DNA of 7,235 bases from Actinomycetota bacterium (GTDB lineage: Bacteria > Actinomycetota > Actinomycetes > Streptosporangiales > Streptosporangiaceae), in assembly GCA_003140115.1 (NCBI GenBank), contig PLIQ01000066.1, forward strand, positions 13,326 to 20,560. The letters are read 5' to 3'. The first letter of the stretch is position 1. Every line of letters starts with the position of its first letter. A program made the position numbers and the translations under genes. Below are positions 1-6,306 of the stretch, piece after piece. The notes under the pieces are model-generated. The model saw only the letters and a list, made by a program, of their open reading frames with translations. It was not told the DNA's origin and searched no databases.

Positions 1-1528
1 GAAGCCGCCAGAGGGGTTCGTGTCGTGGGGGAAGCCGACCTTCGAGAGGCTCGTGGCGGCCGACCCTGAGCCGCTGACGTCGAGCTTCAAGGTCACCCAC
101 GCCATGGTGCTGAACGTCATCGCCCGGCCGGGCGACGCGTTCGCCGCAATGCGGCACCTGCTGACCGACAACCACGAGGACCGAACGGCCCGGCGGCGGC
201 ATATCCACCAGGCCATCGCGATCTACCGGGCCCTGCTGGCCGGCGGCCTGGTAGAACGGCTTTCCGTCCCCGACGCGGAAGGCCGCCTGGTGCGGCTGAC
301 CGTGGACCTGCAGTACGACTTCGCGCTGAACCAGCCGCTGTCGCCGTTCGCGCTGGCCACTATTTCACTGCTGGACGTGACGTCGCCGTCGTATGCGCTG
401 GACGTGCTGTCGGTGATCGAGTCGACCCTGGACAACCCGCGGCAGGTGCTGTCCGCCCAGCAGTTCCGGGCGCGCGGCGAGGCGGTGGCCCAGATGAAGG
501 CCGACGGCGTGGAGTACGAGGAACGGATGGAACTGCTGGACGGCGTGACGTACCCCAAGCCGCTGACCGACGTGCTGGAGGCCGCGTACGACATCTACCG
601 CCGCGGCCATCCCTGGGTTCTGGATTACGCGCTGTCACCCAAGTCGGTGGTCCGGGACATGTACGAGCGGGCGCTGACGTTCACCGAGTACGTCGGGTTC
701 TACGGGCTATCCCGCTCCGAGGGGCTGGTGCTGCGCTACCTGGCCGACGCGTACAAGGCGCTGCGCCAGACCGTGCCGGACGAGGCCAAGACCGAAGAGC
801 TAGCCGATCTGATCGAGTGGCTGGGCGAGATCGTGCGCCAGGTCGACTCCAGCCTGCTGGATGAGTGGGAGCGGCTGCGCAACCCGTCGGACTCGGACTC
901 GGACTCGGCCTCGGCCTCGGCTGGCGACCGGCCGACCCTGGTCACGTCGAACGTCCGGGCGTTCCGGGTCCTGGTCCGCAACGCGCTGTTCCACCGGGTC
1001 AAGCTGGCCGCGCTCGGTGACTACGATGCGCTCGGAGCGCTGGATGCGGACAGCGGCTGGGACGCTTCCGCGTGGGCCGAAGTGCTGGAGGACTACTTCG
1101 AGGTCTACGACGAGATCGGCACCGGGTCGGAGGCGCGCGGCCCCGGATTGCTGATCATCGAGCAGAATCCCGGCAGCTGGGCGGTCCGGCAGATCCTCGA
1201 CGACCCGGCGGCCGACCACGACTGGGGCATCAGCGCCGTGGTCGACCTGACCGCCTCCGACGAGGCGGGTTCGGCCGTGCTGCGCATCACCGACGTGGGC
1301 CAGCTCGGAAGCTTAGCCCGCACTCCGCGTCCGGGTAGGACACGAGGAGGCCACACGCGGTGGCCGATGATGGGCGGGGCGGGTGAGCGTAATGCGCGTG
1401 CTGGTGATCGAGGACCACGAGGATCTGGCTGGCGTCCTGGTCCGCGGCCTGCGCCGGGACGGGATGGCGGTGGACGTCGCTCTGGATGGGGGCGAGGGCT
1501 GGTTCAAGCTGGGGGCGTCCGACTATGA
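1..1528 (+). CDS. DEAD/DEAH-box RNA helicase, C-terminal part (DUF3516-type), 5' partial; 3' end beyond ~1306 doubtful
   Basis: This is the C-terminal part of a superfamily II RNA helicase. The ATPase and helicase domains lie off the left edge. The frame is open from position 2 (K-P-P-E-G-F-V-S-W-G-K-P-T-F), so the GTG at 20 is an internal valine codon and not a start. Stretches such as NVIARPGDAFAAMRHLLTDN, the IDDPAADHDWGI-like region near 1196-1230 and NVRAFRVLVRNALF match my memory of actinobacterial helicases with a C-terminal DUF3516 region, probably acting on RNA in the cytoplasm. An acidic/small-residue linker (SDSDSDSASASAG, 887-925) separates two helical or mixed parts. The recognisable protein ends near ITDVGQL (about 1286-1306). 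After that the frame stays open to TGA at 1526-1528 and overlaps the regulator gene by 146 bases. In this tail about half the third positions are A or T, and it contains a TTA codon, unlike the upstream part. I infer a lost stop or small frameshift. Family call fairly sure; the 3' boundary is not. Confidence 0.78.
   Translation, partial: KPPEGFVSWGKPTFERLVAADPEPLTSSFKVTHAMVLNVIARPGDAFAAMRHLLTDNHEDRTARRRHIHQAIAIYRALLAGGLVERLSVPDAEGRLVRLTVDLQYDFALNQPLSPFALATISLLDVTSPSYALDVLSVIESTLDNPRQVLSAQQFRARGEAVAQMKADGVEYEERMELLDGVTYPKPLTDVLEAAYDIYRRGHPWVLDYALSPKSVVRDMYERALTFTEYVGFYGLSRSEGLVLRYLADAYKALRQTVPDEAKTEELADLIEWLGEIVRQVDSSLLDEWERLRNPSDSDSDSASASAGDRPTLVTSNVRAFRVLVRNALFHRVKLAALGDYDALGALDADSGWDASAWAEVLEDYFEVYDEIGTGSEARGPGLLIIEQNPGSWAVRQILDDPAADHDWGISAVVDLTASDEAGSAVLRITDVGQLGSLARTPRPGRTRGGHTRWPMMGGAGERNARAGDRGPRGSGWRPGPRPAPGRDGGGRRSGWGRGLVQAGGVRL
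887..922 (+). repeat. Six-unit hexanucleotide tandem repeat (TCGGAC x3, TCGGCC x2, TCGGCT) inside the helicase gene
   Basis: Three exact TCGGAC units are followed by two TCGGCC units and one TCGGCT. In the reading frame they encode Ser-Asp three times and then Ser-Ala three times. The unit is a multiple of three, so gain or loss of copies would keep the frame. It sits in the linker between two conserved parts of the C-terminal region, where length change should be tolerated. A slippage origin is inferred from the near-perfect units. Confidence 0.85.
1307..1528 (+). other. Out-of-frame read-through tail of the helicase ORF, probably not a native protein end
   Basis: This is the stretch by which the helicase frame runs past its recognisable end. 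Of its 73 sense codons, 38 end in A or T, while the upstream gene uses mostly G or C there. The predicted peptide is rich in Gly, Arg and Pro, as expected when GC-rich DNA is read in a wrong frame. From 1383 onward the same DNA encodes the receiver domain of the regulator in another frame. Skipping one G of the GG at 1307-1308 would give the codons GAA GCT TAG (1308-1316) and stop the helicase two residues after Q-L. A one-base insertion, either in the genome or in the assembly, is the simplest explanation. Confidence 0.6.
1360..1386 (+). other. Possible 8-codon leader ORF with strong Shine-Dalgarno, coupled to the response regulator start
   Basis: GAGGAGG at 1344-1350, the best Shine-Dalgarno match in the area, lies 9 bases before a GTG at 1360. 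That GTG opens an 8-codon frame (M-A-D-D-G-R-G-G) whose TGA stop at 1384-1386 overlaps the regulator GTG at 1383-1385 as GTGA. The regulator frame itself has a stop at 1368-1370, so this Shine-Dalgarno cannot serve a longer regulator protein. A translated leader that delivers ribosomes to the regulator start is possible. Chance is also possible in GC-rich DNA, and nothing in the peptide suggests a function. Confidence 0.25.
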
Positions 1529-2051
1529 CGTCGTGGTGCTGGACCGGGACCTGCCGGTGCTGCATGGTGATGAGCTGTGCCGCAGGTTGCGCGCGCAGGG
1601 GGCGGGGACCCGGGTGCTGATGCTGACCGCGGCGGGCGGGCCGCGCCGGGCCGCGGAGGGGCTGGGGCTGGGCGCGGATGACTATCTGGCCAAGCCGTTC
1701 GATTTTGTGGAGCTCATCGCCCGGGTGCGGGCGCTGGCCCGCCGGCCGGCGGCGGTGCGGCCGCCGGTGCTGGAGGCGGCCGGGATTCGCCTGGATCCGG
1801 CCACCCGGTCGGTGAGCCGCTTCGGCCGTCCGCTGGAACTGGCGCGCAAGGAGTTCGGCGTGCTGGAGGTGCTGCTGGCCGCCGGGGGGCGGGTGGTCAG
1901 CGCTGAGGAGGTGCTGGAAAAGGTGTGGGACGAGAACGCTGACCTGTTCACCACCGCGGTACGCACCACGGTCAAGAAGCTGCGCCGCAAGCTGGGCGAG
2001 CCGGACCCGATCCAGACCCTGATCGGCTCGGGCTACCGGATCGTGCGGTGA
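1383..2051 (+). CDS. OmpR-family two-component response regulator
   Basis: This is a DNA-binding transcription factor controlled by phosphorylation, 222 aa, typical for the family. The N-terminal receiver domain (about 4-120) has the acidic pair E10/D11, the phospho-acceptor D54 in VVVLDRDLP, T82 and K104 in the K-P-F motif. The C-terminal winged helix (about 130-222) has the Trans_reg_C pattern: RLDPATRSV, then a LARKEFGVLEVLL helix, a recognition-helix region around TTAVRTTVKKLRRKLG, and the closing IGSGYRIVR. The frame opens only after a stop at 1368-1370, so the start is GTG 1383 or ATG 1392. ATG 1392 gives the classic MRVLVIED beginning and has a GGGTGAG tract just upstream, so it is a real alternative. 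The stop overlaps the kinase start as GTGA, so the two are surely co-translated. The target is not shown; the ABC operon just downstream is the natural guess. Confidence 0.93.
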   Translation: MSVMRVLVIEDHEDLAGVLVRGLRRDGMAVDVALDGGEGWFKLGASDYDVVVLDRDLPVLHGDELCRRLRAQGAGTRVLMLTAAGGPRRAAEGLGLGADDYLAKPFDFVELIARVRALARRPAAVRPPVLEAAGIRLDPATRSVSRFGRPLELARKEFGVLEVLLAAGGRVVSAEEVLEKVWDENADLFTTAVRTTVKKLRRKLGEPDPIQTLIGSGYRIVR

Positions 2052-3178
2052 GGCTTCCGTTCCGCCCGACCGTCCGGGCCCGGCTCGCGTTGCTGCTCGC
2101 GGCGCTGGTCGTGCTGACCGGGGTGGTGTTGCTGACGGCCAGCTTCCTGCTCGTCACCGTGAACGTCGACAACACGGTGTTCAACCCGGGCACGCCTGGG
2201 GACCTGCAGATCCGTACGACGGAGCATGGACCGGGCCTCGCGCGTCTGCTCGCGGAGTACAACGTGATGCTGGCCGTCCTCGTGGCGATCGCCTGCGGGC
2301 TGGCCTGGCTGGTGGCAGGGCGGATGCTGCGGCCGCTGCGCCAGATCACTGACACCGCGCACCGGATCACCGGCGATGACCTGCACCAGCGGCTGGCGCT
2401 GGACGGCCCGGCCGATGAGCTCACCGAGCTGGCCGACACCTTCGACGCGATGCTGGACCGGCTGGAGGCCGCGTTCACCGGCCAGCAGCTGTTCGCCGCC
2501 AACGCGGCGCACGAGCTGCGCACCCCGCTGGCCGTGATGCGTGCCGAGCTCGACCTGCTGCTCACCGGCCCGGAGCCGTCACCAGCGGAGGTTCGCGACA
2601 CCGCGACCAGGCTGCGGCGTACCGTGCTCAGCTCCGAGCGACTGCTGGAGCGGCTGCTGATCCTCACCCGGGGGATGCTCGCACCCGAGGACCGGGAGCC
2701 GGTGCCGCTGGATCAGATCACCTGGCACGCACTGGCCGCGGCGGCCGACACGGCACGCGCACAGGGCCTGACCATCCGCCCTGGATTGGAGCTGGCGCGG
2801 GCTTACGGCGACCCGTCGCTGCTCGGCGAGGTAGCCGGCAACCTGATCGACAACGCGGTCAAGTACAACTGCCCGGACGGCTGGATCGCCGTCGACACCC
2901 ACACCGACGCAGACCTGGTGGTCCTGGAGATCTCCAACAGCGGTCAGCGGATCGCCGACGCGGACCTAGCGGGGCTGCTGGAGCCGTTCCGCCGGGCCGG
3001 CCAGCAGCGAACCGGGACAAGTTCCGGCCTCGGCCTGTCGATCGTGCGGGCCATCGTCGCCGCCCACGGCGGCGAGCTCGGCTTGCGGGCACTGGCCGAC
3101 GGCGGGCTCGCGGTCAGGGTGAGCCTGCCCGCCGCCCTGGCAGGACACGAAGACGCCACACCTGGCCAGCCAGGATAA
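2048..3178 (+). CDS. Membrane sensor histidine kinase (HAMP, HisKA, HATPase_c)
   Basis: This is the partner kinase of the preceding regulator, 376 aa, inner membrane. Order: a basic N-terminus (residues 1-12), TM1 about 13-38, an external loop of about 32 residues (39-70), TM2 about 71-93, HAMP about 92-144, HisKA with H155 in the AHELRTPLAVM box, and a C-terminal ATPase domain. The ATPase has N-box N265/N269 (NLIDNAVKY), an F-box EPFRRAG (312-318) and a G2 box SGLGLS (326-331). The G1 box reads ISNSG (295-299), so the usual Asp of D-x-G is Asn297; N-T/S-G versions occur in other actinobacterial kinases, so activity is still expected. The GTG start overlaps the regulator stop. The external loop is short with no recognisable ligand domain, so the signal may be read in or near the membrane, possibly through the neighbouring transporter (inference). 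The last ~12 residues are a Gly/Pro-rich tail. Confidence 0.93.
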   Translation: MRLPFRPTVRARLALLLAALVVLTGVVLLTASFLLVTVNVDNTVFNPGTPGDLQIRTTEHGPGLARLLAEYNVMLAVLVAIACGLAWLVAGRMLRPLRQITDTAHRITGDDLHQRLALDGPADELTELADTFDAMLDRLEAAFTGQQLFAANAAHELRTPLAVMRAELDLLLTGPEPSPAEVRDTATRLRRTVLSSERLLERLLILTRGMLAPEDREPVPLDQITWHALAAAADTARAQGLTIRPGLELARAYGDPSLLGEVAGNLIDNAVKYNCPDGWIAVDTHTDADLVVLEISNSGQRIADADLAGLLEPFRRAGQQRTGTSSGLGLSIVRAIVAAHGGELGLRALADGGLAVRVSLPAALAGHEDATPGQPG

Positions 3179-3183
3179 CCGTG

Positions 3184-3206
3184 CAGCACCTGCCGGGCAG
3201 GGGCTG
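3184..3206. promoter_or_regulatory. 23-bp imperfect palindrome, candidate operator or transcript hairpin
   Basis: The arms CAGCACCTGCC and GGCAGGGGCTG flank a single central G at 3195 and match at 10 of 11 positions, with one A/G mismatch near the outside. It begins 6 bases after the kinase stop. In DNA it could bind a dimeric regulator. In RNA it could fold as a hairpin that ends or slows transcription between the two-component genes and the ABC genes. No T-run follows, so it is not a classic intrinsic terminator. The symmetry is seen directly; the role is inference. Confidence 0.45.
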
Positions 3207-3221
3207 ACTACGGGATTGAAA

Positions 3222-3256
3222 GGGGAACGGGGGAACGGCTGCTTGCGCCGTGCCCC
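3222..3256 (+). promoter_or_regulatory. Tandem octamer GGGAACGG x2 and 5'-leader hairpin before the ABC ATPase start
   Basis: GGGAACGG occurs twice head to tail at 3223-3230 and 3231-3238, each copy preceded by G. CCGTGCCCC at 3248-3256 is complementary to GGGGAACGG at 8 of 9 positions. It could pair with the second copy (3230-3238, 9-base loop) or the first (3222-3230, 17-base loop), giving two mutually exclusive hairpins. The 3' arm ends 9 bases before the ATG at 3266. This could be a regulator-binding repeat, an mRNA structure affecting translation, or both. The 8-bp spacing is shorter than the 10-11 bp usual for OmpR-family sites, which argues against a simple regulator site. Confidence 0.4.
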
Positions 3257-3265
3257 TGACTGCCA

Positions 3266-3949
3266 ATGGATGCCTTGGTGCAGCTATCGGACGTTACGAA
3301 ACAGTACGACGACGACCAGAGCCCTGCCGTGGCCCATGTCACCATAGATGTCGGGCATGGTGAGTCCGTCGCGGTGATGGGGCCGTCCGGCAGCGGGAAG
3401 TCGACGCTGCTGAACCTGATCGCCGGGCTGGACCGGCCGACCAGCGGGACGGTCCGGGTCGGCGACGTGCAGGTGGGCGAGCTTAGCGAGACCGGCCTCG
3501 CGCGGTTCCGGCGGCGGCAGGTCGGGATGATCTTCCAGTTCTTCAACCTGCTCGATGACATGACGGTGGCGGACAACGTGCTGCTACCCGCTCAGCTGGC
3601 CGCGGTGCCGTCATCGAAGGCGCAGGCCCGGCTGGATGAGCTGCTGACCGCGCTGCGGATCGAGAAACACCGCAACGCCTACCCGGCCCGGCTGTCGGGC
3701 GGGGAGCGGCAGCGAGTGGCGATCGCGCGGGCGCTGGTGAACCGGCCGCCGCTGCTGCTCGCCGACGAGCCGACGGGGGCGCTGGACTCGGCGACCGGGG
3801 AGGAGATCGGCGAGTTGCTGCTCGACCTGAATTCCTCGGGGCAGACGCTGATCGTGGTCACGCACGATCCCGCGCTGGCCGCCCGGTACGCGAAACGGGT
3901 CATTCAGATCGTCGACGGCCAGATCGCGACCGCAGTGGCTCCGGCATGA
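3266..3949 (+). CDS. ABC transporter ATP-binding protein, MacB/LolD-type
   Basis: This ATPase subunit powers the FtsX-type permease encoded next; it is 227 aa, the usual length, and sits on the cytoplasmic face. Motifs in order: Walker A GPSGSGKST (39-47), Q-loop at Q91 in MIFQFFNLL, signature LSGGERQ (143-149), Walker B LLLADE (163-168) with catalytic E168, D-loop ALD (172-174) and switch H200 (VVTHD). The FQFFNLL and DEPTGALDS wording is typical of the MacB/LolD/FtsE-like group and not of sugar or siderophore importers. ATG 3266 is the first start after an in-frame stop at 3257-3259. It has no clear Shine-Dalgarno; GTG 3278 is a possible later start, also without one. The stop overlaps the permease start as ATGA. 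All catalytic motifs are intact. The substrate is not visible. Confidence 0.95.
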   Translation: MDALVQLSDVTKQYDDDQSPAVAHVTIDVGHGESVAVMGPSGSGKSTLLNLIAGLDRPTSGTVRVGDVQVGELSETGLARFRRRQVGMIFQFFNLLDDMTVADNVLLPAQLAAVPSSKAQARLDELLTALRIEKHRNAYPARLSGGERQRVAIARALVNRPPLLLADEPTGALDSATGEEIGELLLDLNSSGQTLIVVTHDPALAARYAKRVIQIVDGQIATAVAPA

Positions 3950-6303
3950 GGGCGGTGCGGACCGCCCTGCACGGCGGCCTGGCCGGGCGGCGCGTGCAGG
4001 CGCTGGCTATCGGGCTGGTCCTGCTGGCATCGGCTGCGGCCTCCACGCTGGCGGCCGGGCTGCTGGCCGCCTCGAACGCCCCGTTCGACCATGCGTTCGC
4101 GGCGCAGCGCGGCGCGGATGCAGCGCTGGCCGTGAACGCGGCGAAGGCGCCGGCCGGGGAACTGGCCGCGACCGCGCGGCTGGCAGGCGTGACGGCGTCC
4201 GCCGGGCCGTTCGCCGAGGCGACAGTCACCGCGTCGGCCGCGATCCCCGACACCCCGGGGGTGGTATTCCAGGCGTTCACCGTGGCCGGGCGCTCATCGC
4301 CGGGCGGGCCGGTGGACGACATCGTGCTGACCGCCGGTCACTGGCCGACAGGCGCCGGGCAGATCGTTGTCTCCCGCGATCTGGCCGATACGGGAAGCGG
4401 GGCCAGCATGAGCCCCGGCGTGGTGATCACGCTCACCGGCGTGCCGGGCACCCCGAAGCTCACCGTCGTCGGCGTGGGGGTCTCGGTGACCAACACGGCG
4501 GACGGCTGGGTGCTCCCCGCCCAGATGGCCGCGCTAGGGCCGCCGACCGAGCAGATGCTCTACCGGTTCGCCAGCGCCGACTCCGGCGCGGCGGTGAACG
4601 CCGGCGTCGCGGCCCTGCGCCGCGCGCTGCCGGCCGGGTCGGTACTCGGCGCGGAGTCCTGGCTCGCGGTCAAGGCGCAGGAGAACGAGAGCATCGTGCC
4701 GTGGGTGCCGTTCCTGGTCACGTTCGGCGTGATCGGGCTGGTGATGTCGGTGCTGATCGAGGTCAACGTGGTCAGCGGCGCGGTGACCGCGGGCACCCGC
4801 AGGATCGGCGTGCTGAAGGCCGTCGGATTCACCCCCGCGCAAGTCGTCTCGGTCTACGTGCTGCAGGTGGCCGTTCCCGGCGTGGCCGGCGTCGCGGGTG
4901 GCGCGGTGATCGCGAACCTGCTGGCCGCGCCCGTGCTTGGACAGACCTCGCAGGTATTCGAGGTCGCTCCCCAGTCCATCCCGCTGTGGGTGGACCTGGC
5001 CGTACCGCTGGCCATGCTCGCGCTGGCCGGGATCGCCGCGCTGGTGCCCGCCTCCCGTGCCGGGCGGCTGAGCGCCACGACGGCGATCGCCACCGGGCGG
5101 GCGCCACGACCATCGCACGGCTATGCCGCGCACCGGCTGCTCGGCCGGGCGCGCCTGCTGCCGCGCCCGGTGACGATCGGCCTGGCCGGGCCGTTCGCGC
5201 GGCCGGGGCGGACGCTGGTGACGCTCGCGGCGATCTTGTTCGGGGCGCTCGCGGTGACGTTCGGAACCGGCCTGGGGACCTCCCTCAACCGGGTGGGGAC
5301 CGACCTGACGCTGGCGGACACCGAGCACGTGCAGATCGGCCTGGCCGAGCAGTCCGGGCAACAGCCGTCCCCGGGGCAGCCGTCGGCGGCCGCGCAGCAG
5401 GCCGACATGGCCGCGGTGATCCGCGCCCAGCCCGGCACCCTGCACTACGTCACTGAATCCGATGACCGGCTCGGAGTCACCGGCATGGCGGGCACGGCCG
5501 CGGTGACCGCGTTCGGCGGGAACGCGAACTGGATCGGCTACGCCCTGATCTCCGGGCACTGGTACGGCGCCGGCGGCGCCGTCGTGAACACCTCCTTCCT
5601 CCACGCGACCGGCAGCCGGATAGGAGACACGTTCACGCTCACCGATGACGGACGCGCCGTCACGCTGAAAATCGCCGGCGAGGTCTTCCTTCCGGGCAAC
5701 GACCCCCAGGTGCTGACGAACCTGTCCGCGGTGACGGCGCTCGACCCGTCCGGCACCAGCCCGCAGATGTTCTACGTCGGCCTGCGGCCGGGCGTGAACA
5801 TCCAAAGCTACGAGAACACGGTCTTCGCGAAGCTGGGGCCGGGCGATTACCACCAGCTCAGCTCCGGTAGCGGCGTCCTGCTCCAGATCATCAGCGGGCT
5901 CGTCCTCATCCTCACCCTGCTGCTAGTGGTCGTCGCGGCCCTCGGCGTGCTGAACACCGTCGCCGCGATGACCCGGGAACGCGTGCACGACCTCGGCGTG
6001 TTCAAGGCGGTGGGCATGACGCCACGGCAGACGATCGCGATGGTGGTGACCACGGTCGCCGCGACCGGCCTGATCGCCGGCCTGATCGCGGTCCCCGCCG
6101 GGATCGCCCTGCATCAGGCCATCTTGCCGATCATGGGCAACGGCGCGCAGACCGACTTTCCTCCCGGGATCTACAACGTCTACAACCCGGCGGAGCTGGT
6201 GCTGCTGGCACTGACCGGCTTGATCATCGCGGTGGTCAGCGCGTTCGCCCCGGCCGGCTGGGCGGCGCGGACCCGCACGGCGCTCGCGCTGCGCGCGGAG
6301 TAA
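3946..6303 (+). CDS. ABC transporter permease with two FtsX domains
   Basis: This is the membrane subunit paired with the preceding ATPase, 785 aa. It is an internal duplication of the unit TM, large external domain, three TMs. First unit: TM1 about 19-42, external domain about 43-250, then TMs near 253-278, 303-331 and 347-368. Second unit: TM about 422-445, external domain about 446-643, then TMs near 646-672, 696-722 and 748-774. Each half carries the FtsX cytoplasmic motif: GTRRIGVLKAVGFTPAQ (about 284-300) and RERVHDLGVFKAVGMTPRQ (677-695). The second ectodomain begins with a Gln/Pro/Ala-rich stretch (about 465-485). Such permeases usually act by mechanotransmission, extracting or expelling lipids, lipoproteins or peptides at the outer face of the membrane and not by a simple channel. 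The ATG overlaps the ATPase stop, so translation is coupled. A role in antimicrobial or envelope-stress resistance fits the two-component neighbours but is inference. Confidence 0.93.
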   Translation: MRAVRTALHGGLAGRRVQALAIGLVLLASAAASTLAAGLLAASNAPFDHAFAAQRGADAALAVNAAKAPAGELAATARLAGVTASAGPFAEATVTASAAIPDTPGVVFQAFTVAGRSSPGGPVDDIVLTAGHWPTGAGQIVVSRDLADTGSGASMSPGVVITLTGVPGTPKLTVVGVGVSVTNTADGWVLPAQMAALGPPTEQMLYRFASADSGAAVNAGVAALRRALPAGSVLGAESWLAVKAQENESIVPWVPFLVTFGVIGLVMSVLIEVNVVSGAVTAGTRRIGVLKAVGFTPAQVVSVYVLQVAVPGVAGVAGGAVIANLLAAPVLGQTSQVFEVAPQSIPLWVDLAVPLAMLALAGIAALVPASRAGRLSATTAIATGRAPRPSHGYAAHRLLGRARLLPRPVTIGLAGPFARPGRTLVTLAAILFGALAVTFGTGLGTSLNRVGTDLTLADTEHVQIGLAEQSGQQPSPGQPSAAAQQADMAAVIRAQPGTLHYVTESDDRLGVTGMAGTAAVTAFGGNANWIGYALISGHWYGAGGAVVNTSFLHATGSRIGDTFTLTDDGRAVTLKIAGEVFLPGNDPQVLTNLSAVTALDPSGTSPQMFYVGLRPGVNIQSYENTVFAKLGPGDYHQLSSGSGVLLQIISGLVLILTLLLVVVAALGVLNTVAAMTRERVHDLGVFKAVGMTPRQTIAMVVTTVAATGLIAGLIAVPAGIALHQAILPIMGNGAQTDFPPGIYNVYNPAELVLLALTGLIIAVVSAFAPAGWAARTRTALALRAE

Positions 6304-6306
6304 CGC

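Larger units (their letters stand above)
3179..3265. other. 87-base intergenic gap before the ABC operon
   Basis: This is the only sizeable non-coding gap between intact genes. It holds a palindrome at 3184-3206, a tandem octamer at 3223-3238 and a hairpin reaching to 3256, given as separate entries. A TTGAAA at 3216-3221 resembles a -35 box, but 17 bases downstream there is only CTGCTT, which is not a -10 box. I therefore see no convincing sigma-70-type promoter. If the ABC genes have their own promoter, it should lie here or in the end of the kinase gene. Confidence 0.6.

Noticed and set aside
1313..1341. Possible promoter TTAGCC-17-TAGGAC before the regulator
   Set aside because: Both boxes match the consensus poorly. 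The predicted start, near 1348, would cut into the Shine-Dalgarno at 1344-1350.
1972..2667. 231-codon - strand open frame over the kinase gene
   Set aside because: Ser/Arg-rich low-complexity translation opposite a clear HAMP/HisKA region; no family resemblance.
3184..3206. Intrinsic terminator after the kinase gene
   Set aside because: The stem is good, but no T-run follows, so I list it only as a palindrome with possible operator or hairpin role.
3224..3251. ECF-sigma promoter with GGAAC -35 boxes and CGT -10
   Set aside because: The two GGAAC copies are 20 and 12 bases from the nearest CGT, outside the usual 16-18 spacing.
4701..5456. 251-codon + strand open frame within the permease
   Set aside because: Arg/Gly/Ala-rich out-of-frame reading; the permease frame has the membrane segments and FtsX motif.
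4534..5853. Long 439-codon open frame on the - strand inside the permease gene
   Set aside because: It is a shadow of GC-rich coding DNA. The peptide is Arg/Gly/His-rich with no recognisable domain, while the + strand frame encodes a clear FtsX permease throughout.
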